Shown one piece after another: positions 15,912 through 23,813 of a stretch of 45,026 nt of DNA. The translations under genes were made by a program, and so were the position numbers. The stretch comes from an uncultured Maricaulis sp. Its GTDB lineage: Bacteria; Pseudomonadota; Alphaproteobacteria; Caulobacterales; Maricaulaceae. The stretch covers positions 1-45,026 of the forward strand of contig NZ_CAJQOO010000017.1 of assembly GCF_905480005.1 (NCBI RefSeq). The letters run 5' to 3'. How positions within the stretch are numbered: the first letter of the stretch is position 1; every line of letters starts with the position of its first letter. The notes beneath the pieces were generated by a model. The model searched no databases. It was not told the origin of the DNA and saw only the letters and a list, made by a program, of their open reading frames with translations.

Positions 15912-16859
15912 ATGGTCAACGCCGTCATTGAACGGTTTCAACGGCTTGATGCCGCGTTCAGTGAGCGCGCCAGCAAGGGTGAGCGCCTGTATGGCCGCTT
16001 CTCGGCCCTTGCCAGCATTTCGTCGTCCGAGACCGCTGACATCCTCGCCGCCCGCAGCTTCCAGATCCGCGACAGGCTCAATGAAGGCTTGGGCACGTGG
16101 AAGTCCCCGGGCCGCGCCATGCGACTTGTCTTCGCCGCCGCACTCGCGGCCTCGAACAGGTCTGCCGATAATTTCTTCACCGTCCGCACCGCCCTGAATG
16201 ACCGTCGCCGTGACCGCGGCACGCGGGCTCTCAGTCATGGTGGTTCCTGCGCCGCGCTCGCGCTTGTTGTCGCCGGTGGCGAGTCCGGCCAGGTCGACAA
16301 TTTCTTCGATATTCTGGACGAGATTTCGCTGCCCTGGTGGCGCCGCGTCCCGGCCCGTGAGGATGTACTCGCCGCAGCCTTTGCCGCGCTCGGTGATACG
16401 CCGGAACATGCACGCACCAAACTCGACACGGCCCGTCTGGCGCTGCGTTCGGCAGGGGTGCCCGGGCATCATGTCGAGGGCGCTGCTCAGGAAATTTGCC
16501 TCGGGCCAGTCGACCCGGGCGAACTCGCTGCGGCCTGGACCAGTTTGAACACCGCCGTCCGCGGCCGCCCCATATTGCGCAATGGCGTCGGCAAGACGGG
16601 GCTGGCCGTGCTCGCTTCACGCGGTCGCGGGCCGGACATTGCCGACAGGCTGGTGACCAGTTTCGAGGCCGTCCGCGCGTTGCGACCACGGCCATCGGGC
16701 CAGGTCGCCGCACGCCTCGCCATGCGTTTGGCCCAGGCCCAGACCGGTACCAGCGAACCGCATGCCGCCGCCCGAGACCTCGCGGCCATCCTGGCCGCCC
16801 AGGCCGCTGTGATCGCCGCCGTGGCCGGCTCGACCGCGGCTGTCGCCGCCGCGACATGA
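15912..16859 (+). CDS. Ala-rich cytoplasmic protein of unknown function
   Basis: A 315-residue, mostly helical protein without signal peptide or membrane segments apart from an Ala/Val-rich C-terminus (AAVIAAVAGSTAAVAAAT). Weak resemblance to DUF4003 proteins is possible from the general pattern of the C-terminal half (GKTGLAVLASRGRGPD, then SFEAVRALRPRPSGQVAARLA), but I cannot confirm it. The start is ATG 15912 with GAGGGA about 10 nt upstream; upstream in-frame codons would overlap the divergent helicase gene. The gene lies divergent from the helicase and upstream of another unknown gene. Confidence 0.6.
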   Translation: MVNAVIERFQRLDAAFSERASKGERLYGRFSALASISSSETADILAARSFQIRDRLNEGLGTWKSPGRAMRLVFAAALAASNRSADNFFTVRTALNDRRRDRGTRALSHGGSCAALALVVAGGESGQVDNFFDILDEISLPWWRRVPAREDVLAAAFAALGDTPEHARTKLDTARLALRSAGVPGHHVEGAAQEICLGPVDPGELAAAWTSLNTAVRGRPILRNGVGKTGLAVLASRGRGPDIADRLVTSFEAVRALRPRPSGQVAARLAMRLAQAQTGTSEPHAAARDLAAILAAQAAVIAAVAGSTAAVAAAT

Positions 16860-16953
16860 CCCCGGCCGGAGCTTCCGGCGTGACAGGCTTCGGGATAAAG
16901 CGCTAAGACAGAGCACGCCTGTTTCGAGGCTCAACCGTGTCCGGGGGGTAGCG

Positions 16954-17688
16954 GTGCCATTCAGACAACTGAGTTCAGACCACATTGTCCAAACGCTGGA
17001 ACGCCTCGGTGCACGCACGCGCGACCGTTTCCCGGCAGCCAGTTTCAACAATGTTGTTGTCGAGCTGATCGACCTCGCCAAGCGCGACCGACGCCGCAGC
17101 CAGCGCCTGGCTCGGCCTTACCTTTTCCTGCGCGCCGGGATTATTCTCGCGATCCTGCTTGCCCTTGCCGGCCTGGCTTATGTCGGCGAACGCGTCTTCA
17201 ACTGGGCCCAGGATACCGGGGCAACGGCCGATGTCTTCACCATCTTTGAAGGCGTCGAGGCCGGCCTCAATATTGTCATCCTGGCTGCAGTCGCGATTTT
17301 CACACTGACACGTGTGGAAGAGCGCCTGAAACGCTCGCTGGCGCTTGATGACCTGCACGAGCTGCGGTCAATCGCGCACGTCATCGACATGCATCAGCTG
17401 ACCAAGGATCCCACCGCCCTCCTGCGACTCGGCCCGCGCACGACCGCATCGCCGGAGCGGGCAATGAGCGAGTTCGAACTCGGCCGTTATCTCGATTATT
17501 GCGCCGAGGCGCTCAGCCTCGCCGGGAAAATTGCGGCCCTTTATGCCCAGAGCTCTCGAGATCCGGTGGTGATTGCCTCGGTCAATGATATCGAGACCCT
17601 GACCTCGAACATGTCTGCGAAAATCTGGCAGAAGATCAATATCGTCCGGGATGCCGCGCCGGGTGAGGTCGAGACACCGGCAGAATAG
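16954..17688 (+). CDS. Membrane protein with two transmembrane segments, unknown
   Basis: A 244-residue protein starting at GTG 16954, which is preceded by a G-rich ribosome-binding sequence. Two hydrophobic segments lie at about 52-73 and 93-113. A C-terminal cytoplasmic helical part (about 115-235) contains LKRSLALDDLHELRSIAHVID. I recognise no family. It sits 94 nt after another unknown gene and 74 nt before a MscS channel gene. Confidence 0.6.
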   Translation: MPFRQLSSDHIVQTLERLGARTRDRFPAASFNNVVVELIDLAKRDRRRSQRLARPYLFLRAGIILAILLALAGLAYVGERVFNWAQDTGATADVFTIFEGVEAGLNIVILAAVAIFTLTRVEERLKRSLALDDLHELRSIAHVIDMHQLTKDPTALLRLGPRTTASPERAMSEFELGRYLDYCAEALSLAGKIAALYAQSSRDPVVIASVNDIETLTSNMSAKIWQKINIVRDAAPGEVETPAE

Positions 17689-17762
17689 GCGGTTCGGCCC
17701 TCCCCTTGCACAATGAAGGGTGGTAGGAGCTTTTTCAGGATCGAATACCCAAGGGGGAAGCC

Positions 17763-18593
17763 ATGAATCCCGAAGACCTCATGAATCCGGAAACACTCGC
17801 CACACTCGTGGAGACCGGAATCGCCGCTGGTACCAATGTCGTCCTGGCCGCCATCATCCTGATCATCGGCCTGATGATTGCCGGATCCGTGCGCAAGGCT
17901 ATCCACAGTGCCGTGTACAAGAGCGAGCGGATGGACGACACGCTCGGCGCCTTCTTCGGCTCGCTGGCCTATTACGGCATCATGGCGATGGTCGTCATTG
18001 CCATGCTCGGCACGTTCGGCATTCCCACGACAAGCTTTGTCGCGACGCTCGGCGCTGCCTCCCTGGCCATTGGCCTTGCCCTGCAGGGCACACTCTCCAA
18101 TCTGGCCGCCGGGGTCATGTTGATCCTGTTCCGCCCCTACCGCCTCGGCGACTGGGTCGAGCTGGCCGGCACGTCGGGGGCGGTCAAGGAGATCACCCTC
18201 TTCACCACGGTTCTGGCCACCGGCGACAACAAGAAGATCATTGTCCCCAACGGCAAGTCCTGGGGCGACACGATCACCAACTACTCGGCCAACCCGACCC
18301 GCCGCGTCGATCTGGTTTTCTCGATCGATTACGGGGATGACATCACCAAGGCGCAGGACGTGATCGCCCAGGTTCTCTCCGGCGATGCGCGCGTGCACGC
18401 GGATCCGGCCGTCTTTACGGCGGTCACGGCGCATGGCGAATCCTCGGTCGATATCGTTGCGCGGGCCTGGTGCGATACCGGTGATTACTGGGGTGTGCAT
18501 TTCGACGCGATGAAGAACGTCAAGGAAGCGTTCGACAAGAACAGCATTTCCATCCCCTACCCGCACCGCGTCAATATCGCCCGCAAGGGCTGA
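17763..18593 (+). CDS. mscS: Small-conductance mechanosensitive channel (MscS family)
   Basis: A 276-residue protein, close to E. coli MscS in length. Three membrane helices are seen (about 24-47, 63-86 and 92-120). The pore helix is rich in Gly and Ala (ATLGAASLAIGLALQGTLSN). The beta-domain signature follows (FRPYRLGDWVELAG, then VPNGKSWGDTITNYS). MscS channels open under membrane tension to release solutes during osmotic downshock. GGGGGAA precedes the ATG at 17763 at good spacing. A hairpin follows the stop. Confidence 0.92.
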   Translation: MNPEDLMNPETLATLVETGIAAGTNVVLAAIILIIGLMIAGSVRKAIHSAVYKSERMDDTLGAFFGSLAYYGIMAMVVIAMLGTFGIPTTSFVATLGAASLAIGLALQGTLSNLAAGVMLILFRPYRLGDWVELAGTSGAVKEITLFTTVLATGDNKKIIVPNGKSWGDTITNYSANPTRRVDLVFSIDYGDDITKAQDVIAQVLSGDARVHADPAVFTAVTAHGESSVDIVARAWCDTGDYWGVHFDAMKNVKEAFDKNSISIPYPHRVNIARKG

Positions 18594-18603
18594 CCGGAAG
18601 GAC

Positions 18604-18623
18604 ATCGGGGCTGCGGCCCCGAT
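18604..18623 (+). terminator. Hairpin after the MscS gene
   Basis: ATCGGGGC at 18604-18611 pairs perfectly with GCCCCGAT at 18616-18623 around a TGCG loop. The stem is strong but no long T-run follows, so it may be a terminator or an RNA 3'-end stabiliser. Confidence 0.5.
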
Positions 18624-18652
18624 TGCGCCTCATTTGAAGGTAAGCTGGCCCG

Positions 18653-18973
18653 ATGACAGATCGAGACACATCCGCGGAGCGTGCGCCTGAGCGCACGACC
18701 TTCGTCCAGCGCCTGATCCGTATCGGCTCGACCGATATCATTCGGGTCGTCGTCCTGTGCGTGCTGGCCGGCTTCGTGCTGGCGGCCTTTCACGTCAATC
18801 CGCGCCGCCTTTGGGTCGACTTCTTTGGCACCATTGCCGAATCCTGGGGTCGCTTCATTGAATTCCTGACCCATTCGGTTGGCTGGGCGATCGAGTATTT
18901 TCTGCTCGGCGCCATCCTGGTCATCCCGATCTGGATCGTGGTTCGTGTCCTCGGAGCCTTGCGTAACCGCTGA
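18653..18973 (+). CDS. DUF6460-like small membrane protein
   Basis: A 106-residue protein with a charged N-terminus (MTDRDTSAERAPERT) and two hydrophobic segments (about 29-46 and 80-101). The stretch VQRLIRIGSTDIIRVVVLCVLAG is how I recall alphaproteobacterial DUF6460 proteins. Function is unknown. It starts at ATG 18653. Confidence 0.6.
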   Translation: MTDRDTSAERAPERTTFVQRLIRIGSTDIIRVVVLCVLAGFVLAAFHVNPRRLWVDFFGTIAESWGRFIEFLTHSVGWAIEYFLLGAILVIPIWIVVRVLGALRNR

Positions 18974-19047
18974 AGATTTCCGGCAATTCGGTTTTGTTAA
19001 CCATCTTCCTTTGCCGGTTGGCAAGAAAGCCTTGCTAGACGTTCGGC

Positions 19048-19881
19048 ATGAACGCGCGCGCCTCAACCCTTCCCGTCGCCCGGACGGTTTCGACGCCCGA
19101 GGCGGCATCCACATGCAATGCGGCGCCTCTGCTGCTGGAATCCAACGGCTATCTTCGCAACATGCTGATCAGGCTGCTGCGCGACGCAGGCGCGGACCAT
19201 GTCATGGTTGCCCGGCGCAGCGGGGCGGTGATCGAGCAGATCAGCGAACACCCGCCCAGCGTCATCATCGCGGACTGGCACGACCATGAGAATCCCGATG
19301 ACGACCGGCTGAAGCTCGTGCGGGAAATCCGCGAGACCGAGAATGCCGCCTTTCGCGATACGCCGATCGTCTTCATCTCACAGCCGCGTTCGCGGCGCGA
19401 GATTGAGCGCGCCCGCGACGCCGGCGTGTCCGAATTCCTGATCACGCCCATCGCGCCGGTCACCCTGCAAGACCGTTTGCGCTCGCTTGATACGAGCCCA
19501 CGCACCTTCGTCAATGCCGCCCGCTTCACCGGACCGGACCGGCGGCGCCGGCCACGCCGGGCTCACGGCCCCGCCTACAAGCGAACCGCCGATGTCGACG
19601 CCGAGCTGACAACGCCGATGGCTGCCGCCCGCGCGGCGGCCAGCGCGCTCGTCAGTGAGACCCAGTTGACCGGCGATCGTCTGGCCATCCGGGTTGGCCG
19701 CTCGCTCCAGCGCTTCCTGACAACCGTCAGCGACTACACACCGGTCGAGGCCGAGGTTGTGGCAATGCATCGAGCGGCTCTGGCCCAGCTGGTTCGGATG
19801 GTCGAGGACGGCAATCCGCTGCGCGAGCCGGTGGTTACCGGCCTTGAACAGGTCGTCGCCAAGCGCATGGGTCGCGGCTAA
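19048..19881 (+). CDS. Atypical response-regulator receiver protein
   Basis: A 277-residue protein. Residues 26-145 form a CheY-like receiver domain with a candidate phospho-acceptor Asp76 (SVIIADW). The usual acidic pair is reduced to Glu31-Ser32 and the conserved Lys is replaced by Thr133 (LITPIAP), so phosphorylation chemistry may be altered or lost. After the receiver comes FTGPDRRRRPRR, a motif seen in several alphaproteobacterial receiver proteins. The C-terminal part (about 190-275) is helical with no recognised output domain. No histidine kinase gene is adjacent. The 74-nt upstream gap contains GTTAACCAT, reminiscent of a CtrA half-site. Confidence 0.75.
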   Translation: MNARASTLPVARTVSTPEAASTCNAAPLLLESNGYLRNMLIRLLRDAGADHVMVARRSGAVIEQISEHPPSVIIADWHDHENPDDDRLKLVREIRETENAAFRDTPIVFISQPRSRREIERARDAGVSEFLITPIAPVTLQDRLRSLDTSPRTFVNAARFTGPDRRRRPRRAHGPAYKRTADVDAELTTPMAAARAAASALVSETQLTGDRLAIRVGRSLQRFLTTVSDYTPVEAEVVAMHRAALAQLVRMVEDGNPLREPVVTGLEQVVAKRMGRG

Positions 19882-19942
19882 GCCCCCTTCCGGCAAGGGA
19901 CGGGCTGCCCTATCAAAGGCGGGAGACCTGTTCAGGACCGCC

Positions 19943-20431
19943 ATGACCGACGACATTCAATCCCGCCTCGATTCCATCGCCCCGCTCATCGTGACCGGCT
20001 CACCGCACGCTGTCGCCCTGGGCCTGTCCCTCGTCTCCTTGACGCCGGGAAAGGCTGTGATGCGCGCTCGCTATGATGAAAGCCTTATCGGGGACCCGGA
20101 TGCCGGGACCCTGCATGGCGGTGTCATCACGGCGCTGCTGGACCATGCCTGCGGCATGGCGGCCTTCGCCGGTTTCGGCGCACGGGACACACCGTCGACG
20201 CTCGACCTGCGGATTGATTATCTGAGGTCGGCAAAGCCGGGGCTGGATGTCACCGCCGAGGCTCGCTCGCTGAAATCGCACGGCCTGGTCGCCTTTGTCC
20301 GGGCGACGGCGCATGACGGTGATCCCGAAGACCCGGTCGCCATCGCGCAGGCAGCCTTCATGATCACCAAGGCCTCCAAGGCAGCCCAGGAACGCGCGCG
20401 CCGCGACTATACCGAAGGGCGCATGTCATGA
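19943..20431 (+). CDS. PaaI-type hotdog thioesterase, first of two
   Basis: A 162-residue single hotdog-fold protein. TLHGGVITALLDHACG (about 54-69) carries the HGG turn and central helix of the PaaI/YdiI acyl-CoA thioesterase family; TLDLRIDYLRSA (about 90) is the matching strand. It probably hydrolyses an aromatic or medium-chain acyl-CoA, substrate unknown. I placed the start at ATG 19943. Its stop overlaps the start of the next thioesterase as ATGA, so the two are likely co-translated and may form a mixed oligomer (inference). Confidence 0.85.
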   Translation: MTDDIQSRLDSIAPLIVTGSPHAVALGLSLVSLTPGKAVMRARYDESLIGDPDAGTLHGGVITALLDHACGMAAFAGFGARDTPSTLDLRIDYLRSAKPGLDVTAEARSLKSHGLVAFVRATAHDGDPEDPVAIAQAAFMITKASKAAQERARRDYTEGRMS

Positions 20432-20859
20432 GCCGCGCGCTGATCGAGACTCTGATGTCAGCCCCCTATGTCGCCCGCTTCGGCGTGCGCCTGGACCAGC
20501 GCGGCAATGAACTGACCGGTGTCCTGCCTTTCGAGGACCATCTGGTCGGCAATCCCCTCATTCCGGCCCTGCACGGCGGAGCGGTCGGTGCATTCCTTGA
20601 GATTGTCGCCTCGGCCTCGCTTCTGGCCAGCCAGCCGCTGGACCGTTTGCCCAAGCCGATCGATGTCGCCATTGACTATCTGCGCCCGGCCCGGGCCCAG
20701 GACGTTTATGCCCGCGCCGTGGTTGCCCGCTCGGGACGGCGTGTTGCCAATGTCCGTGTCGAGGCCTGGCAGAACCGGATCGATGCGCCGGTTGCGACCC
20801 TGCACGGACATTTTCTCATTACACCGGCGCGAAGCGACAGCGAGGCGGACTCCGCCTGA
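20428..20859 (+). CDS. PaaI-type hotdog thioesterase, second of two
   Basis: A 143-residue hotdog protein overlapping the previous gene by 4 nt. ALHGGAVGAFLEIVASASL (about 49-67) matches the central helix, but the acidic residue is positioned differently from the first copy (Glu after FL rather than Asp in LLDH), so substrate or activity may differ. PIDVAIDYLRPARAQDVYA follows as the core strand pair. The pair probably arose by duplication and then diverged considerably. Confidence 0.85.
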   Translation: MSRALIETLMSAPYVARFGVRLDQRGNELTGVLPFEDHLVGNPLIPALHGGAVGAFLEIVASASLLASQPLDRLPKPIDVAIDYLRPARAQDVYARAVVARSGRRVANVRVEAWQNRIDAPVATLHGHFLITPARSDSEADSA

Positions 20860-21067
20860 GCGGGGTCGTTCGTCGCCGTTTTGCTCCCATTGGTCGCACT
20901 TTCCTGAACCGGGCTTACACCGGACTTACAAAGCGGACAGTTTCTAAACGCCAGCTCTCAAAGGTTTAGGCTGGCGGTCAGGGCGCAGAGAGGTTGCACC
21001 GGGCAATCTTCCAATCGTGGTGACGGGTCACAGAGGGGTGACCGGCCACATTGAGGAGACAAGCCCC
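20860..21067 (+). promoter_or_regulatory. Structured leader upstream of the first UrcA gene
   Basis: A 208-nt non-coding stretch. It holds two adjacent 11-mers CCGGRCTTACA (20909-20919 and 20920-20930), an inverted repeat CGCCAG/CTGGCG (20949-20954 and 20971-20976), and a short hairpin GGTCAC/GTGACC (21026-21031 and 21038-21043) just before the ribosome-binding site GAGGAGA. No promoter can be named with confidence. Confidence 0.35.
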
Positions 21068-21391
21068 ATGCTTATTACATCACTTGCCGCGCTCACCACG
21101 AGCCTGACCCTGACGCCGCTGGCAGTTGCCGCCGATGAATCGGTGCCGACCCAGATCGTCCACTTTCACACCGATGAGCTCAGCAGCGAGGCCGGCTGGG
21201 ATGAGATCGAGAGCCGCATCCGCGTCGCGACCTCGCGTGTGTGCCGCCCGCACGGACTGCGTGGCCTTGTGGCACAGCGTATCCGCCAGGAATGCTTCAA
21301 CTCGACCTATGCGGATGCCATCCGGCAGCTCAACCGTGAATATGCCGAAGCCAACAGCCGAAGCGTGGCTGTGGTCGTTTCCGCGCAATAG
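21068..21391 (+). CDS. UrcA family protein, first copy
   Basis: A 107-residue exported protein with an N-terminal signal (LAALTTSLTLTPLAVAADE). The mature part has the UrcA pattern: VHFHTDELSSEAGWDEIESRI, then ATSRVC, then a second Cys about 18 residues on, followed by YADAIRQLN. The two Cys probably form a disulfide. UrcA proteins are common in Caulobacterales and sphingomonads and have no established function. GAGGAGA precedes the ATG at 21068. Confidence 0.8.
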   Translation: MLITSLAALTTSLTLTPLAVAADESVPTQIVHFHTDELSSEAGWDEIESRIRVATSRVCRPHGLRGLVAQRIRQECFNSTYADAIRQLNREYAEANSRSVAVVVSAQ

Positions 21392-21410
21392 ACGCAAACC
21401 CGGTGATCCG

Positions 21411-21441
21411 GGCGACCGCCCTAGGGGCTGGTGCGGTCGCC
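21411..21441 (+). terminator. Hairpin after the first UrcA gene
   Basis: GGCGACCGC at 21411-21419 pairs exactly with GCGGTCGCC at 21433-21441 around a 13-nt loop. It lacks a T-run, so it is a terminator candidate only. Confidence 0.45.
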
Positions 21442-21494
21442 TGTGACGCCTTGCCCCATCGCCGAACCCGGTGATGGGTGCCAGACTCTCCCCC

Positions 21495-21875
21495 ATGACA
21501 CACGCCAATGCCATCACCGCCTACTATGATGATCTCTGCCCGATCTGCCGGCACGAGATGGGTGCCTATGTGAACAAGGCGCCGGACCTGATCCGGTTGC
21601 ACGACTGCAATGGCGAGCTGCCTGCCGATATTGATCGCGACGCGGCCCTCGCCAGCTTGCATGTCCGCATGCCCGACGGTCGGGTCGAGACCGGTTGGTC
21701 CGCTTTCCTGGCAATCTGGGAACGGATGCCGGAAGAGAGCCGCGGTCTGCGCTGGCTGGCAAGGCTGACCCGACCGGCTCCGATCCGGATCGTGCTGAAC
21801 CAGCTCTATCTCTGGCTCGCCCCGCTCCGGCCGCGCGACCGTTGTCGCGACGGGGTTTGCGAGCGCCCGAACTAG
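21495..21875 (+). CDS. DUF393 (DCC family) thiol-disulfide protein
   Basis: A 126-residue protein starting MTHANAITAYYDDLCPICRHEM. The D-x-x-CPxC motif near the N-terminus defines the DCC/DUF393 family, thioredoxin-like proteins with a putative redox-active Cys pair. The later RDRCRDGVC adds two further Cys at the C-terminus. There is no signal peptide, so it is cytoplasmic. The in-frame ATG at 21471 would add eight residues before the family start. It lies between two UrcA genes. Confidence 0.8.
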   Translation: MTHANAITAYYDDLCPICRHEMGAYVNKAPDLIRLHDCNGELPADIDRDAALASLHVRMPDGRVETGWSAFLAIWERMPEESRGLRWLARLTRPAPIRIVLNQLYLWLAPLRPRDRCRDGVCERPN

Positions 21876-22010
21876 CCCATACAAATATGAATGATTGCCA
21901 GACTCAGGATCGAGCAATCATTCCATAGGATACTCAGAAAAGCTTCTTAAATAGGCCTCTCGACTCCATGCAATATCGCATGAAGCCTTGATCAAGCCTT
22001 GGAGCTTTCC

Positions 22011-22367
22011 ATGACCACCCTTGTCAAAACCCTCTTCACCAGCCTCGCCCTGGCCGGGATCACTGCGATCTGCCTCGGCCCTTCCGCCGATGCCCAGGCC
22101 ACACACAGTCCGGCATCCGCGGCCCGTACCGACATTCCCTTCGAGCGCGAAGACCTGGTCGACCCTGCGCGACTTGCCCATTTGCAGGACCAGATCGAGG
22201 CGGCCGCCATCCGCGTTTGTCGCGAAGACCTGCAGGGTGACCCGCTGCGATTGCTGATGCTGCGCGCCTGCATACGCGACGCGACACGCCGCGCGATGGA
22301 GACGCTGGAACACCATCAGGGCAATACCCGAACCCTCGCCCGCAGCGAGCCGCGAAATCAGCGCTGA
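22011..22367 (+). CDS. UrcA family protein, second copy
   Basis: A 118-residue exported protein with a clear signal peptide (MTTLVKTLFTSLALAGITAI, cleavage near ADA). The mature part follows the UrcA pattern: FEREDLVDPARLAHLQDQIE, AAAIRVC, then a second Cys in RACIRDATRRAME. It is clearly related in layout to the copy 0.6 kb upstream but divergent in sequence, so this is an old duplication. GGAG lies 7 nt before the ATG at 22011. Confidence 0.75.
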   Translation: MTTLVKTLFTSLALAGITAICLGPSADAQATHSPASAARTDIPFEREDLVDPARLAHLQDQIEAAAIRVCREDLQGDPLRLLMLRACIRDATRRAMETLEHHQGNTRTLARSEPRNQR

Positions 22368-22383
22368 CCCGGATCGCCGGCGG

Positions 22384-22404
22384 CGCCCCCTCATGGCGGG
22401 GGCG
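22384..22404 (+). terminator. GC-rich hairpin after the second UrcA gene
   Basis: CGCCCCC at 22384-22390 pairs with GGGGGCG at 22398-22404 around TCATGGC. Only a weak T content follows, so this is a terminator candidate rather than a proven one. Confidence 0.5.
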
Positions 22405-22445
22405 TCGCTATTGCACGGCATGCCCGACCGGGCTAGGTGCGGACC

Positions 22446-23813
22446 ATGTCTATTCCGTCCCTGACCCGGCTCGACGTCATCAAGCGGGCCTGGCCGCTGG
22501 TCTTTGCCAATGCGGCCGTGCCGCTCGCCGGCGTCGCCGACACATTCGTGCTCGGCCTGTCCGGCGACAAGGCGGATCTGGGCGGCGTCGCGCTGGGCGG
22601 TGCGCTCTTCTCGGTCTTCTATTGGAGCTTCTACTTCCTGCGCATGGGCACGACCGGACTGACCGCCCAGGCAGACGGCGCAGGCGATCTTGCCGAGACC
22701 CAGCGCATATTGCTGCGCGCGCTCGCCATTGCCGGGACTCTCGGCCTGCTCGTCTTCCTGTTGCGCGACCTCATCGCCCTGGCCGGTTTTGCCATCCTGC
22801 AGGGTGAGGCCCGGGTTGAGGACAAGGGCGCCGACTATCTGCTCGCCCGCGCCTGGGGCACTCCGGCCGCGCTGGCCTGCTTTGCCCTCTCGGGCTGGCT
22901 TATCGGCCTGGGACGCAATGCCTCGACCCTGGCCATCTATGTCGCCTTCAGCATCATCAATATCGCGCTCGACCTCTGGTTCGTGCTGGGTCTCGGTTAT
23001 GGCCCGGGCGGCGTCGGCGCCGCGACTGCAATCGCCGAATGGGTCGCCCTCGTGATCGGCCTGGGCTTCATGGCCTTCGTCCTGAGAGGCCAGTCCGGCT
23101 GGGCTCATGGCGTGCTGGACCGGGTCAAACTGCTCGACCCCGCGGCCATTCGCGAGCTCTTCCAGGTCAATGTGAACCTGATGATCCGGACCTGGTCGCT
23201 GGTCATCGGTTTCACCTGGTTCGCCAATGCCGGCGCACGACAGGGCACGGCGGCGCTCGCCGGCAATCATGTCCTTTTGCAGGTGATCTCGGTCTGGGCC
23301 TTCGTGCTCGATGCCTTCGCTTTTGTCGCCGAGACCGAGGCCGGCCGCGCCTATGGGCGTCGATCCGTGCGCGATCTGCGGCGCTCGGTCCAGCTGACCG
23401 GTGAGCCAATGCTGATCGCGGGCGGGATGTTCGCCATTGCGACATGGCTGTTCGGCGAAGCCGCGCTGACAGCCCTGATCGAGGACCCGGAGGCGCGCGC
23501 TGCGGCGATCACCTATCTGCCCTGGTGCGCCGTCGTGCCCTTCCTGGGGGCACCGGCCTGGCTGATGGACGGTATCTTCATCGGCACGACCAGCGGCAAG
23601 ATATTGCGCAATGCCGGTATCGCGGCCGTTGTGGTCTATCTGATCGCGGATGCCATGCTGGCGCCCGCTTTCGGCAATCACGGTGTCTGGGCCGCTTTCC
23701 TGGTCTTCTACCTGGCCCGCGCCGGCGCTCTCATGAGCGCCTATCCGGCCCTGGAGCGCCGACTTCACTCGGCGCCGACAGCCTCGGAAATCGACGCGAA
23801 CCCGTCGGCCTGA
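22446..23813 (+). CDS. MATE family efflux transporter
   Basis: A 455-residue inner-membrane protein with about twelve hydrophobic segments arranged as two halves. The N-terminus RAWPLVFANAAVPLAGVADTFVLG matches the first MATE helix pair of the DinF-like branch. These proteins export drugs or metabolites using a Na+ or H+ gradient; the substrate is unknown. I chose ATG 22446; an in-frame GTG at 22437 would add three residues. The 3' end overlaps the convergent pyrD gene by 49 nt, so the last 15 codons are read on both strands. Confidence 0.9.
   Translation: MSIPSLTRLDVIKRAWPLVFANAAVPLAGVADTFVLGLSGDKADLGGVALGGALFSVFYWSFYFLRMGTTGLTAQADGAGDLAETQRILLRALAIAGTLGLLVFLLRDLIALAGFAILQGEARVEDKGADYLLARAWGTPAALACFALSGWLIGLGRNASTLAIYVAFSIINIALDLWFVLGLGYGPGGVGAATAIAEWVALVIGLGFMAFVLRGQSGWAHGVLDRVKLLDPAAIRELFQVNVNLMIRTWSLVIGFTWFANAGARQGTAALAGNHVLLQVISVWAFVLDAFAFVAETEAGRAYGRRSVRDLRRSVQLTGEPMLIAGGMFAIATWLFGEAALTALIEDPEARAAAITYLPWCAVVPFLGAPAWLMDGIFIGTTSGKILRNAGIAAVVVYLIADAMLAPAFGNHGVWAAFLVFYLARAGALMSAYPALERRLHSAPTASEIDANPSA

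Noticed and set aside
21918-23768. Minus-strand reading frame of 616 codons
   Set aside because: Antisense shadow of the MATE transporter and the second UrcA gene; composition is low-complexity (Asp/Gln/Gly/Arg) with no domains.
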